Source of the DNA: an uncultured Kiritimatiellota bacterium
Lineage (GTDB): Bacteria; Verrucomicrobiota; Kiritimatiellia; RFP12; UBA1067
Direction of reading: 5' to 3'
DNA: 44,706 nucleotides
Assembly: GCA_934667425.1 (NCBI GenBank)
Contig: CAKULV010000028.1
Location: forward strand, 1 to 44,706
Part shown: in pieces, positions 1 to 9,256 of the stretch
Layout: each line of letters opens with the position of its first letter
Numbering within the stretch: position 1 is the first letter of the stretch
Notes under the pieces: generated by a model
What the model was told of the DNA's origin: nothing
Database searches by the model: none
The model's input: only the letters and a program-made list of their open reading frames with translations
Position numbers and translations under genes: made by a program

Positions 1-77
1 GGGATTCGAACCCCCGGTGGACTTGCGCCCACACAACCTTTCCAAGGTTGCACCATCGACCACTCGGACACCCCTCC
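1..77 (-). tRNA. tRNA-Ser(GGA), partial at its 3' end
   Basis: Read on the minus strand the sequence begins GGAGGGGTGTCCGAGTGG, the typical start of a bacterial serine tRNA. The anticodon stem is CAACC/GGTTG around a TTGGAAA loop, giving anticodon GGA (serine UCC/UCU). A short variable stem (TGGGC...GTCCA) typical of class II tRNA follows, then the T arm with GGTTCGAATCC. The 3' acceptor strand and any CCA lie beyond the window edge. A -35/-10 promoter lies immediately upstream. Confidence 0.95.
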
Positions 78-83
78 TGAAAA

Positions 84-112
84 TTGCCGCAAATTATATC
101 AAACTGCGGCAA
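84..112 (-). terminator. Hairpin terminator after the glycosyltransferase gene
   Basis: TTGCCGCA and TGCGGCAA form a perfect 8-bp stem around a 13-nt A+T-rich loop, followed on the minus strand by TTTT. It lies 15 nt after the stop codon of the glycosyltransferase gene, the expected place for an intrinsic terminator. The stem is short, so efficiency is uncertain. Confidence 0.55.
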
Positions 113-121
113 GATTCGCAA
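93..121 (-). promoter_or_regulatory. Promoter of tRNA-Ser
   Basis: On the minus strand there is a -35 element TTGCGA (116-121), a 17-bp spacer, and an extended -10 TGATATAAT (TATAAT at 93-98). The tRNA 5' end lies 15 nt downstream, so the precursor leader would be under 10 nt. The -10 lies in the loop of the hairpin at 84-112, so a terminator for the upstream glycosyltransferase gene and the tRNA promoter occupy the same bases. Confidence 0.7.
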
Positions 122-126
122 GGGCG

Positions 127-1887
127 TCACGCATGGTCTTTGCCGATGAATTCACACGGGGCGCGGGATGCGAGAAGCCCGCGCATGAATTGCACCCCGT
201 ACCACACGTGCGACAGGAACACTCCGGTTTCCGTGATAATCCACCTGAACGGGTTCAGCGAAAACGTGGAGATCACCGTGAACAGGATGTAGAACAGGAG
301 CGGAGCCGCCACGACCGCCGCCGTCGGACACAAGGCCCCGCATCCCATCACCTTCCGAAAGAAGAAGAAGGCGGCAAGCGCCAGAAGGTAGCACACAAAT
401 GCGCTCGGCACGAAATATGACAGCCTGAAGCTTGTCGCGGGGAATCTCTTCACGAAATATCCGCGATGGAAGCCGTATCTCCCAAGCTGACGCAGATGCG
501 CAGCGAACAGCGGCCTCCTGTGGTGGTAGACGAGTGTCCACGGATCATACACTATGCGCCTTTTCGCCCTCTTTACGATGTCCTCGCAAAGCAGCGTATC
601 CTCGCCAGGCCAGAAGTCCGTACGATAGCCCCCGATTTGCCTGAGGACATCCCTGCGGACAAAAAGGTTGCAGCTCGGATAATCCTCAATGTCCTTTCGC
701 ACCCTGCCGCCAAGGTACCTGTAGCGATAGTTGCCCGACACAAAGATATTCTCGTACACCCTGCCGCCGCATTTCGCCCAGAATCCGTCTCCCGGCGGCG
801 TCACGCCAGGCCCCCCCAGCGCACATATCGTCGGCTCTCCGAAATACTTCACGGCATTCTCAAGCCATCGTTCGTCAGGATAGGCGTCATCATCAATGAA
901 TGCCACGACCTCGCCTTCCGATGCGTCGATGCCGACATTGCGCTTCTCGGCGGGGCGCACCTTGCCGGTGGGGATCACCTTGAGCCGGAATCCGTAGTCT
1001 TTCTTCAACTTCAGATCTCCGTCCGGCAGGACGATGACCTCGAAACTGCGGTAGGTTTGCCTATCAAGGGCATCAAGGCACTCGTCAAGCATCCATGATC
1101 CGTGCGGACAGGCTATCACCACGCTTATCGGCAGATCGCGCCCAAGCGGCGGCGGCACCTCGACATTGGCATAATAGTTCAATATGCGAAGCCTGTAGAA
1201 TACGGCAAGCGAATCCATGGACATCTGCCGCACGGTCTTCGCCGAAAGGGCCCCGAACTTCTCTCCGAACCTGATTACTACCGGCGCTTCCGCGATCTTT
1301 GCGCCGCGTCCGTATGCTATGGAAAGCAGTTCAAGGTCGAATGCGTAGGTCTTCACCAGCATCCTGTCAAGCGCATCCCCGAGAACATCGCGCCTGAAAA
1401 GCTTCATGCCGGTCTGGGTGTCGGTGATCGGCATGCCGATGAACAGCTTCACAAGCCCAAAGTAAACGGCGCTCGCGATGCGCCTGTGCCACGGATATGC
1501 GACCCGGGATGCCGGATGTCTCTTGGAACCTATGACGATATCGGCGTGCTCCCTCTCCATTACGCCGAGAAAGCCCGGAAGGCAGTCGGGGAGGATGTCG
1601 AGATCTCCGTCGAGCAGGAGCACCAGCCGGCCGGAACTTGCGCGGAAGCCGGCCTTCAGGGCATTGCCCTTGCCGCCGTTGCGCTCCAGCAGCACGGGAT
1701 TGCGGTGCGGCCCGGAGGCTGCCCAGTCCCGTATGATCGCAGGCGTCCCGTCAGACGACCCGTCATCGACGGGAATCATCTCACACGGGACGCCGATGCC
1801 CTTGAGAACCGACTCAACCTTGTCCAGATTCCTGCGAATCGTGCCCGCAAGGTTGAACGTCGGCAATATGACCGACAGTTCTACCAC
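127..1887 (-). CDS. Tandem GT2 glycosyltransferase, membrane-anchored
   Basis: A 586-residue protein with two family-2 glycosyltransferase domains in one chain. The N-terminal half starts SVILPTFN, then VDDGSSDGT and a DGDLD acceptor-metal motif, and resembles dolichol-phosphate mannose synthase-type enzymes. The second half has SVVIACPH, the metal-binding IDDDAYPD and a downstream GED acceptor-site motif, like GT2 enzymes that extend surface polysaccharides. Two or three hydrophobic segments close the C-terminus, so it is probably at the inner membrane. The GTG start at 1887 is chosen because AAGGG lies 6 nt upstream and the homology begins there; it overlaps the GH97 stop, indicating coupled translation. 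An ATG at 1920 is the alternative. The sugar donor and acceptor cannot be read from sequence. It is the last gene of the def-argS-GH97 run. Confidence 0.85.
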   Translation of the reverse strand: MVELSVILPTFNLAGTIRRNLDKVESVLKGIGVPCEMIPVDDGSSDGTPAIIRDWAASGPHRNPVLLERNGGKGNALKAGFRASSGRLVLLLDGDLDILPDCLPGFLGVMEREHADIVIGSKRHPASRVAYPWHRRIASAVYFGLVKLFIGMPITDTQTGMKLFRRDVLGDALDRMLVKTYAFDLELLSIAYGRGAKIAEAPVVIRFGEKFGALSAKTVRQMSMDSLAVFYRLRILNYYANVEVPPPLGRDLPISVVIACPHGSWMLDECLDALDRQTYRSFEVIVLPDGDLKLKKDYGFRLKVIPTGKVRPAEKRNVGIDASEGEVVAFIDDDAYPDERWLENAVKYFGEPTICALGGPGVTPPGDGFWAKCGGRVYENIFVSGNYRYRYLGGRVRKDIEDYPSCNLFVRRDVLRQIGGYRTDFWPGEDTLLCEDIVKRAKRRIVYDPWTLVYHHRRPLFAAHLRQLGRYGFHRGYFVKRFPATSFRLSYFVPSAFVCYLLALAAFFFFRKVMGCGALCPTAAVVAAPLLFYILFTVISTFSLNPFRWIITETGVFLSHVWYGVQFMRGLLASRAPCEFIGKDHA

Positions 1888-3905
1888 AGCCAGCCCTTGC
1901 GCACGATGCGGGCCGTCCATCCGCCGCCCGGCGCGAGGTCTGCCGTGATCTTTGTCGCCGAAGTGACAGTGCTTGTGGTCTTCGTGTAGTCGGTCGCATC
2001 CCGATCCGCATTGATGCCGTCCGCGAATATCTCGGCCTTCCACTTGCCCTCTCCGAGGAACGGGAACGCTATCTCAACCTTGCGCGGAGTCCACGAGTTT
2101 ATCGCCGACACATACCATTCGTCGCCCTTGCGCCTTGCGACGACCGCATACTCTTCCATCTCGCCGCCAAGGCCGATCGTCTCATCCCACACGACAGGCA
2201 CTTTGGCCATGAACGAGAAGCATTCGCGGTTGCGGAGGTACTGCGTCGGCGAGTCGCAAAGCATCTGAAGCGGGGCCTCGTAGGCCGACATCAGCGCCAT
2301 CTGGTGCACTCGCGTACCCTGGCTGCCGGGTTGCGCCACGCTTGGGCGATACAGATCCTTCGTCATGTTGATCATCGCACCGGGCGTATAATCCATCGGC
2401 CCGGCGCTCATCCTGCCAAAGAACGAGATCACGTCGTTGCGCGGGAAATCCACGGCCTTGGTGTCCCACTTCGTGCACTCAAGCCCATGAATGCCCTCGT
2501 AGTTCAGCACGTTCGGATAAGTGCGGCTCAGTCCGGTCGGCTTGTGCATCCCATGATAGTCTATCACGAGTTTCCAGTCGGCGGCGATCCGGGCCGTCTC
2601 CTCAAGGTAGTTTTCGAGAGCCTGGTCGTCACGATCCATGAAGTCGATCTTGAACCCCTTCACTCCCATCTTCGCATATTTGCCGAACACCTCGTTCTGC
2701 CTTCCGACAAGCTGGGGCCAGGCGCACCAGAGGATGATGCCGACACCGCGGGCGTTGGCGTACTTGACGAGATGCGGCACGTCGGTTTCGGGGTTAAGCT
2801 CCATCACGTTCAGCTTCTTGGACCATCCCTCGTCCATTATCACGTATTCCACCCCGAACTCGGCGGCGAAATCTATGTAATACTCGTATGTCGCCGTGTT
2901 GCATCCGGCCCTGAACGGCACGCCGGAGACGTTCCAATCGTTCCACCACTCCCATGCGACCTTGCCGGGCTTGATCCAATCCGTCTTGGATAGCTTGCAC
3001 GGAGTTGCGAGGGCGTACACGATATCCGCCTCGCAGAGCTTCGATTCCGTGGGGGCGAGCATGAACACGCGCCACGGATATGTGCGCGTACCGGCCGTCT
3101 CGGCAAGGAAATTCTCGCGTTCCTTGACCCGGATGTAGCGCAACGGGCTCTCCGGCGAACCGACGGCGTTCCAGTCGCTGTGCTCGACCTTTGACGGATA
3201 TCCTGCCATATGCGACTCAAGGGCGCAGGAACCGTCCTGCGCGCGCCTGAGATTCCATCCCGGATAATCGAGGAGATCGCTCTCCGTGACGCACATCGCC
3301 ACTCCATCCGAATGCTTGACGACGAGAGGGAGGTAGACCGTCTGGCCGGCGGAAGCGACCCCTGTCGCATTCGTCGTGACGTACACAGACTCCCAGCTGC
3401 ACTGGAGCGGGTCTCCCTTGTCACGGCAATATCCGGCATAGACCTTGGCAAGCGGCTCGGAGAACCTGATTCCGGCAGACTCGCCCAAGACCTTGACCTT
3501 TCCTGGAAACGCGGTCTCAAACCTGTAGGCGACGCCGTCGTTCCTTGCCACCATTACGATCTTCCATCCGCCATCAAACGCGACGGTTGTCTTGTTCGCG
3601 CTTTCGTCAACCTCCGATTTCTTGTAGAGCGGAGACGCCACCTTCCCCTTCACGCTTATCGTATCCGATGCGGATACCTTTGCGGCGTTTCCGCCCAGAA
3701 CGCCCTTCCCCTCTATCTCCATGGATATTGGCGTTGGCGCAATGCGCTCGACTCCAGCCCTGTGAACCGAATACGAAAGCGTCGGCTCGGTGATCAGCCT
3801 TATCTCGTTCAGGCCATCCGGACTCTTAACGCTGATCGTCTGGGCGGTCAGCGTCATTACACTGGCAAGAGATGCCGCCAGCAAGCAGATCGTTTGTCTT
3901 TTCAT
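1881..3905 (-). CDS. Glycoside hydrolase family 97, exported
   Basis: A 674-residue protein with a cleavable signal peptide (MKRQTICLLAASLASV...TAQ) followed by a GH97 N-terminal beta-sandwich (SVKSPDGLNEIRL), the TIM barrel and the C-terminal domain. GH97 includes alpha-glucosidases (inverting, SusB-like) and alpha-galactosidases (retaining). The segment FKIDFMDRDDQ carries the aspartate used as nucleophile in the retaining alpha-galactosidase branch, and NYEGIHGLE is the other conserved block, so a retaining enzyme on alpha-galactosides is the better guess. Start: ATG at 3905, preceded by GGAAAGGTGATG. It would act in the periplasm. It lies 69 bp after argS and overlaps the following glycosyltransferase gene, so it is probably cotranscribed with both. 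Confidence 0.9.
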   Translation of the reverse strand: MKRQTICLLAASLASVMTLTAQTISVKSPDGLNEIRLITEPTLSYSVHRAGVERIAPTPISMEIEGKGVLGGNAAKVSASDTISVKGKVASPLYKKSEVDESANKTTVAFDGGWKIVMVARNDGVAYRFETAFPGKVKVLGESAGIRFSEPLAKVYAGYCRDKGDPLQCSWESVYVTTNATGVASAGQTVYLPLVVKHSDGVAMCVTESDLLDYPGWNLRRAQDGSCALESHMAGYPSKVEHSDWNAVGSPESPLRYIRVKERENFLAETAGTRTYPWRVFMLAPTESKLCEADIVYALATPCKLSKTDWIKPGKVAWEWWNDWNVSGVPFRAGCNTATYEYYIDFAAEFGVEYVIMDEGWSKKLNVMELNPETDVPHLVKYANARGVGIILWCAWPQLVGRQNEVFGKYAKMGVKGFKIDFMDRDDQALENYLEETARIAADWKLVIDYHGMHKPTGLSRTYPNVLNYEGIHGLECTKWDTKAVDFPRNDVISFFGRMSAGPMDYTPGAMINMTKDLYRPSVAQPGSQGTRVHQMALMSAYEAPLQMLCDSPTQYLRNRECFSFMAKVPVVWDETIGLGGEMEEYAVVARRKGDEWYVSAINSWTPRKVEIAFPFLGEGKWKAEIFADGINADRDATDYTKTTSTVTSATKITADLAPGGGWTARIVRKGWLW

Positions 3906-3974
3906 CTTGTCATCACCTTTCCTTCCTTGAATCCGTGCAGCCACCTGCCGCCAAACGCATTGCGGCGACGATGG

Positions 3975-5639
3975 TCAAATCCTGTTGGGGGCGGCAATCC
4001 CGAGAAGGTCCAGACCCTTCGCGAGGACCTTGCCAAAGAGGGCGCAGAGCTTGAGCCTCGCATCGCGTACATCGGGTTCGCTCTTGAGGATAGGGTTCTG
4101 CTGGTAGAACGACGAGTATATCTGCGCCGTCTGGAAGAGATAGTCGGCGAGCAGCGACGGCTTGTAGTTCTCCGCAGCCTTCCTCACGGTGTCGCCGAAC
4201 TTCAGGAGCTGCAGCGCAAGGAGCTTCTCGGACTGCGTGGAGACGTTGAACGAAAAGCCCGCGATGTCGGGATTTCCAGCCTTCTCCATGAGCGAGCAGA
4301 CGCGGGCATGGGCATACTGGAGATACGGACCGGAATTGCCCTCAAGCGCAAGGGCCTTGTCCCAGTTGAAGTCGATGGCCGTACCGGGATCATGGCTCAG
4401 GTCTGCGTACTTTACCGCCCCGAGCCCGATTTGCTCCGCAAGCCTTTCGTCCCCTCCGCGATCCTTGACGATCTCATAGGCCCTGCGGGTGGCTTCCGCA
4501 AGGAGATCGTCGAGCTTTATCAGGTTGCCCTCGCGGGTAGAGATCGCCTTGCCCTGGTATGACATCAGCCCGAACGGAACATGGACGAGCTTGGCCTTCA
4601 TCCCCATCTTCGCGCATATGATGAAGAACTGCTTGAAGTGCAGGATCTGGCGGTCGTCCGTCACGTATATTATCTCGGCGGGATCATACTCGGCGATGCG
4701 GCTCTCCACGCACGCGATGTCTGATGTGGTGTAGTTGAAGCCGCCATCGGACTTCCTCACAATCGCAAGAGGCAGCCCCTCGTCCTCAAACCTTACGACA
4801 AGCGCACCCTCCGACTCTTCGGCAAGACCCATCTTCACAAGGCGATCCACGATGGGGGCCATCATGTTGCGGTAGAACGACTCGCCCCGCCATGTGTCGA
4901 AGTGAACCCCAAGCTTCGAATACATGCGGTTGAACTCCGCGATCGATATGTCGATGAACCTCTTCCATAGTTCAACGTCCTCCGGATCACCCTGCTGAAG
5001 CCTGACCAGCTCCTCCCGGCACGCCGCCTTCCAGGCCTCATCGGTCTTGGCCCGCGAGGAGGACTCCACGTAGCACTTCTCCAGCGTCGCCACGGAAAGG
5101 TTGTCTCGCTCTTCCTGCGTAAGGCACTCGCGATAGCCCTTGATCAGGATGCCGAACTGCGTCCCCCAGTCCCCAAGATGGTTGTCCGCTATCACATGAT
5201 AGCCGAGCGAGCGATAGATGCGGTCGATTGCGTTGCCTATGACCGTAGACCTGATGTGCCCTATGTGCATCTGCTTCGCCGCATTTGGCGACGAATAGTC
5301 TATGACGACCCTCCTTCCGCCGCCGATCTGCGCGATGCCGCAGTGGCCGTCGGCCTCAAGCGCGGAAAGCGCGTTGCCAAGCCATTCACTGGTTATGGTG
5401 ACGTTGAGGAATCCAGGCCCCGCCACCTCTACACCATATTCCCCGGTGAGGTTCTCCACGACCTTCTGTGCGGCCTCTCGAGGGTTCCTGCATCCGGCCC
5501 GCTTCGCGATCTTGAGCGCATCGTTGCACTGGTAATCCCCGAATTTCGGGTCAGTAGCCGGGACCACCTTTATCTCCGGGATTTCCAATCCAGGAAACGC
5601 CTTCGTAAAGCCCTCTTTAAGCCAATCGGTAATAGTCAT
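3975..5639 (-). CDS. argS: Arginyl-tRNA synthetase
   Basis: 554 residues; charges tRNA-Arg with arginine in the cytoplasm. The HIGH signature is present in KQMHIGHIRSTVIGN, and the catalytic-loop region reads KAISTREGNLIKLDD, where KMSKS is degenerate as in many ArgRS. The C-terminal DALR anticodon-binding domain ends the protein (YLFQTAQIYSSFYQQNPIL). The length matches bacterial ArgRS. Start: ATG at 5639; a TTG two codons upstream is unlikely. No close Shine-Dalgarno is seen, and a GGCGG/CCGCC inverted repeat lies in the 36-bp gap after def. The def-argS pairing suggests a housekeeping translation operon. Confidence 0.97.
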   Translation of the reverse strand: MTITDWLKEGFTKAFPGLEIPEIKVVPATDPKFGDYQCNDALKIAKRAGCRNPREAAQKVVENLTGEYGVEVAGPGFLNVTITSEWLGNALSALEADGHCGIAQIGGGRRVVIDYSSPNAAKQMHIGHIRSTVIGNAIDRIYRSLGYHVIADNHLGDWGTQFGILIKGYRECLTQEERDNLSVATLEKCYVESSSRAKTDEAWKAACREELVRLQQGDPEDVELWKRFIDISIAEFNRMYSKLGVHFDTWRGESFYRNMMAPIVDRLVKMGLAEESEGALVVRFEDEGLPLAIVRKSDGGFNYTTSDIACVESRIAEYDPAEIIYVTDDRQILHFKQFFIICAKMGMKAKLVHVPFGLMSYQGKAISTREGNLIKLDDLLAEATRRAYEIVKDRGGDERLAEQIGLGAVKYADLSHDPGTAIDFNWDKALALEGNSGPYLQYAHARVCSLMEKAGNPDIAGFSFNVSTQSEKLLALQLLKFGDTVRKAAENYKPSLLADYLFQTAQIYSSFYQQNPILKSEPDVRDARLKLCALFGKVLAKGLDLLGIAAPNRI

Positions 5640-5675
5640 ACGCAATCAGGCGGGATCTGTCTGCCGCCTCTCCAG

Positions 5676-6200
5676 TCATTTGTTCTTCTTTAGTTTCTTG
5701 AGGACCTTTTCACGCGAGCGCTCGTCCATGTGGTCAACGTACAGTATGCCCTTGAGATGATCCGTCTCGTGGCATACGGCCCTGGCGAGGAATCCCCTCA
5801 CCGTGGCGATCTGCGGCACGCCTCCGCAATCGAGGTACTGGACCGTGACCTCCTCTGGCCGAGTCACGTCGCCGCCTACGTTCGGCAGAGACAGGCATCC
5901 CTCCCGTCCTGTCTGCTCCCCAGATGTTGCGACGATCTCCGGATTGAAAAGCACAAGAGGCTGCGCCGTCTTCGAATTGAAGAGCCTCGTGTCTTCATCG
6001 TCCTCGCAGCTCAGAGGCACGTCTATCACGCAAAGCGCCTCGTCCCTTCCGACCTGTTCGGCAGCGAGGCCGACGCCTTTCGCCTTGTACATCGTCTCCA
6101 GCATGCTCTCCGCGAGCTCGACGAGATCAGGCGTGACGGCCACCTTCCGCGCCTTTGCGCGAAGCTTGTCACTGCCGTATTTTTCTATCTGAAGTATCAT
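5676..6200 (-). CDS. def: Peptide deformylase
   Basis: 174 residues; removes the N-terminal formyl group from nascent proteins using a bound metal ion. All three family motifs are visible: GVGLAAEQVG (motif 1), EGCLSLP with the metal-binding cysteine (motif 2), and HETDHLKG with the two histidines and catalytic glutamate (motif 3). The length is normal. There is no recognisable Shine-Dalgarno; instead a TGGTATAAT extended -10 ends 13 nt before the ATG, so the transcript is probably nearly leaderless. It is followed by argS after 36 bp. Confidence 0.97.
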   Translation of the reverse strand: MILQIEKYGSDKLRAKARKVAVTPDLVELAESMLETMYKAKGVGLAAEQVGRDEALCVIDVPLSCEDDEDTRLFNSKTAQPLVLFNPEIVATSGEQTGREGCLSLPNVGGDVTRPEEVTVQYLDCGGVPQIATVRGFLARAVCHETDHLKGILYVDHMDERSREKVLKKLKKNK

Positions 6201-6213
6201 AATGGTGATGTTG

Positions 6214-6222
6214 ATTATACCA
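6214..6222 (-). promoter_or_regulatory. Extended -10 promoter of def
   Basis: Minus strand TGGTATAAT with the hexamer at 6214-6219, 13 nt before the def ATG. The -35 position (GAGTGA) is poor, so the TG extension probably compensates. Expected start of transcription is only about 5-7 nt before the ATG. Confidence 0.65.
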
Positions 6223-6236
6223 AAAACGATCCCGTC

Positions 6237-9170
6237 TCACTCCGACACGCTCTCTGTCGTGGCGAGGCCACACTGCGAAAGCGGCTTCTTGCCGCCAACC
6301 ACGCACACCGATGCTCCTTTGGCGAGTCCGTCAAGCATATCCGCGAACCGCAAAAGGTCTTCGCGTTTCGTATGCAGCACCTCCGCCCTTACCCTATCCA
6401 CATCCTCTGGCGTACGACCTGAAAGGTAGAGGGAGGAAGCCCTTTGCGCCTCAAGCCTCGGGGAAAGGTATGGCTCGGTCTTGCCTATCGCAGAAACTAT
6501 ATACTTTCCGAAATCGGCCTCTGAGTCGCAGAACTTCCTCAATGCCGCGCCCGCCCCGGCTATCTTGCCGAGCGAACGCGCCGGATTGGGATCGCGGTAC
6601 GTCATGTATTGCAAATCGCCATCGGGACGCACGATCAGCCCCATGCCATACGCGCCGCCGAGGACGCGGATCTCGTTCCACAGGTAATCCAGGGTGAGTA
6701 TGCGAGATGCCACAATCTGCGAGCCATGGTAGCCGCATCCATCCGGCAAGCGGGATGCGACGCCGGCGTATGCAATCTCCGCCGGGATGGAGAAGCCCTC
6801 CCCTCCTTTCGCAGACGGGAGCGAGACGTTCCATACGGCAGGCGCGGGCGGTACGCCGACCGGCCATGCCGCCACGACTTCGGAAGCGTACTCGGCCGGC
6901 ATGTTGTCCGTAAGGCACACAGTGAGCCTGCCTTTCGTGAACACCCGCTTGGCAAGGCTGGCGAAGCGCGACAGCATCCCGTCATCCACCTTCGCCTTCT
7001 GAAGCCAGCGAAGCTGGACGATGCCAGACATCACCTCATCCATCTCATTCTGCCGCGAAAGCCGGGCTGCGGCCCTACGCATCGCATACTTGTTGCCCGA
7101 TTCGGCCACGCTCAACTCCATCCCCTGCCGCGCCTGCTTGAGGATGTCGCCCACGGCCTTCTTGTCTTCAAACCGCGTCGCAAGCAGCACCTCCTTCGAA
7201 AGGCGCAGCACGTCCTCTCGCTTCTGCTCAAGCGCGGCGACCTGCACGTAGATGTACGGAGTGGCCTTCCCATTCGCCTCGTAGACGACGCTATCCACAG
7301 AGAAGCGCCCGAGATTGGCGTCCATCTCGCTCTTCAGGGCCAACGCCCCAAAATTCGCCGTGGCGAGATCCCCGAGCAATGACACGAAGAATGGCACCTC
7401 CACAAGCTCCTCGGAACTGAAGTCTTCGAGCGAGAAGTACATCTCAAGGTAGAATATGCCGTCCGCCCCAACCTTTGGCCGTATGACCGTCCGACCGTCA
7501 ACGGTTGAGACCGTCTGCCGGATCTCCTCTCCCCTGGCCGGGATGTCTTTCACCGAGAGTAGGGGAAGTTTCGCCGTATCCTCCGGACGATCCTTTGATT
7601 TCTGGAATGCCTTGAGCCGGTCTGCGGCGGCCTTCACTTCCGCCACCTTCCCCTCATCCCACTTCGACAGCACCGAAGCGAGCTTTGCCTCCAGCGCCTT
7701 CGCCCGCTCCTCCCCAAGCGTTGACGAAGGCTCAAGCGTCAATTCGACGTGATGGGCGTTATCCACAAGCATCTCGCGCAGGTACCGCTCGAACACGCCT
7801 GACTGCAGCTTCGCCCGCACTGAATCAAACAGATCCCTGTATCTGAACCCGTCTGCGGGATCGCCGCCGTACATCCACGTGTCGTATGCGGCGGACATGA
7901 ATGCCAGCCCACGGGGGTACGTCCCCGAATCCTTCTCCCGCGCAAGGAACTCGCACTTGTTCAGAATCGCCTCAAGCCGCTTGTGGTCGAGACCGCCCTG
8001 CGCCAGATCGGCAAGCGTCTTGCGCACCGTCCTGCGGCACTCCTCTGCCTTATCCCTCGAAGTGTTGCGGATCGTCAGCAGCGCGGCTACCTGCTGCACC
8101 CCTTCCGCGCCAAGCTCCACGTCCTCGCACAGCCCCCTGTCGAGAAGGGCCTTCTTGAGCGGGGCCTCGTTCGATCCGGCAAGGGCCTCCGAAAGCACCG
8201 CAAACGCCAGCCGTCCCTCACGGTCGTCGAACTTCCCTATCACCCATCCGTCCACGAGGATGAACTTGTCCTTGCCGTCGTCGGACACCTCGTACTTTAC
8301 CGTTGCGCTCTTCGAGACTGGCCTCTGCAGCGGGATCTCCGCGCGCACATCCGAACGGCCGTAATCCTTCAGGAACGAGTCGAGCCTTGCAAGCGTGGCG
8401 TCGATGTCAACCTTGCCGTCCAGGAATATGCGAGAATTGGACGGATGGTAGAATCTCGAGTGGAACGCCTTGTACGCCTCGAACGTCAGATCAGGGATGT
8501 GCGCCGGGTCGCCTCCCGACTCCTTTGAGTAGCAGCAATCGGGGAAGAGCAGCTTCATCGTCTCCCAGAACGCAATGGAGTCTGGGTTGGAGAACACTCC
8601 CTTCATCTCCGAATACACCACGCCGTTCATCACGAGCCTGCCATTTTCGTCAAACTCGTAGTGCCACCCCTCCTGGTCAAGCGCCATCCGGTTCTCTATG
8701 GAAAGCGGATGAAGCACGGCATCCATGTACACGTCCACGAGATTGAGGAAATCCGCGTCATTGCGGGACGATACCGGATACACGGTCTTGTCCGGATAGG
8801 TCATCGCGTTGAGGAACGTCGCGAGGGAACTCTTCATCAGGTCCACAAACGGTTCCTTCACCGGATATTTCCGCGATCCGCACAATACAGAATGCTCCAT
8901 GATGTGCGCAACGCCCGTATCATCCTCAGGCACCGTCTTGAACGCGATGGCGAACGTCTTGTTGTCGTCGTCACGCTCAAGCCACACGAGATCCGCCCCG
9001 TTTTTCGCGTAGTTCATCCGCCATAGGCGGCCGGGGACTTCCGGCAGGTCTGTTACTGATTGGATGGTGAAGTTGTGCAGGGTCTCGTTTGGTTTCATTG
9101 CATGTGCCGATGCCGCGCACACAAGCGCCGCAAGAGTTACTGTATGTCTGATTTTCACGATCATGGTCAT
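6237..9170 (-). CDS. M16C metalloprotease (presequence-protease / insulinase type), exported
   Basis: A 977-residue zinc peptidase of the PreP-like M16C family, which degrades unstructured peptides inside a closed chamber. The inverted zinc motif HIMEH is in the N-terminal domain, followed by FLNAMTYPDKTVYPVSSRN, a highly conserved M16C stretch. An M16C-associated domain and the second M16 half follow, giving the usual four-domain length of about 970. The N-terminus MTMIVKIRHTVTLAALVCAASAHA is a signal peptide, so it is likely periplasmic. Start: ATG at 9170 (ATG at 9164 is equally possible); no Shine-Dalgarno, and TATAAT lies 10 nt upstream. Monocistronic: eno's terminator precedes it and def's promoter follows its stop. 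Confidence 0.93.
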   Translation of the reverse strand: MTMIVKIRHTVTLAALVCAASAHAMKPNETLHNFTIQSVTDLPEVPGRLWRMNYAKNGADLVWLERDDDNKTFAIAFKTVPEDDTGVAHIMEHSVLCGSRKYPVKEPFVDLMKSSLATFLNAMTYPDKTVYPVSSRNDADFLNLVDVYMDAVLHPLSIENRMALDQEGWHYEFDENGRLVMNGVVYSEMKGVFSNPDSIAFWETMKLLFPDCCYSKESGGDPAHIPDLTFEAYKAFHSRFYHPSNSRIFLDGKVDIDATLARLDSFLKDYGRSDVRAEIPLQRPVSKSATVKYEVSDDGKDKFILVDGWVIGKFDDREGRLAFAVLSEALAGSNEAPLKKALLDRGLCEDVELGAEGVQQVAALLTIRNTSRDKAEECRRTVRKTLADLAQGGLDHKRLEAILNKCEFLAREKDSGTYPRGLAFMSAAYDTWMYGGDPADGFRYRDLFDSVRAKLQSGVFERYLREMLVDNAHHVELTLEPSSTLGEERAKALEAKLASVLSKWDEGKVAEVKAAADRLKAFQKSKDRPEDTAKLPLLSVKDIPARGEEIRQTVSTVDGRTVIRPKVGADGIFYLEMYFSLEDFSSEELVEVPFFVSLLGDLATANFGALALKSEMDANLGRFSVDSVVYEANGKATPYIYVQVAALEQKREDVLRLSKEVLLATRFEDKKAVGDILKQARQGMELSVAESGNKYAMRRAAARLSRQNEMDEVMSGIVQLRWLQKAKVDDGMLSRFASLAKRVFTKGRLTVCLTDNMPAEYASEVVAAWPVGVPPAPAVWNVSLPSAKGGEGFSIPAEIAYAGVASRLPDGCGYHGSQIVASRILTLDYLWNEIRVLGGAYGMGLIVRPDGDLQYMTYRDPNPARSLGKIAGAGAALRKFCDSEADFGKYIVSAIGKTEPYLSPRLEAQRASSLYLSGRTPEDVDRVRAEVLHTKREDLLRFADMLDGLAKGASVCVVGGKKPLSQCGLATTESVSE

Positions 9171-9180
9171 GTGGGGACGT

Positions 9181-9189
9181 ATTATACCA
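9181..9189 (-). promoter_or_regulatory. Extended -10 promoter of the M16C protease gene
   Basis: Minus strand TGGTATAAT, hexamer at 9181-9186, exactly 10 nt upstream of the ATG at 9170. Transcription would begin about 3-4 nt before the start codon. The -35 position falls inside the eno terminator stem and does not match the consensus. Confidence 0.65.
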
Positions 9190-9203
9190 CACCAAAACGA
9201 GGA

Positions 9204-9233
9204 ACGGCGCACCCGCCATTGCGGATGCGCCGT
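9204..9233 (-). terminator. Terminator hairpin after eno
   Basis: ACGGCGCA / TGCGCCGT form an 8-bp stem extended by a U-G wobble and CCGC/GCGG with a 4-nt loop, about 13 pairs in all. TCCTCGTTTT follows on the minus strand. It lies 23 bp after the eno stop. Confidence 0.75.
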
Positions 9234-9256
9234 ATCCCTGCCATCTACAGGATGGT

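Noticed and set aside
3210..4562. 450-residue plus-strand open frame across GH97 and argS
   Set aside because: Crosses two real minus-strand genes and has no recognisable motif.
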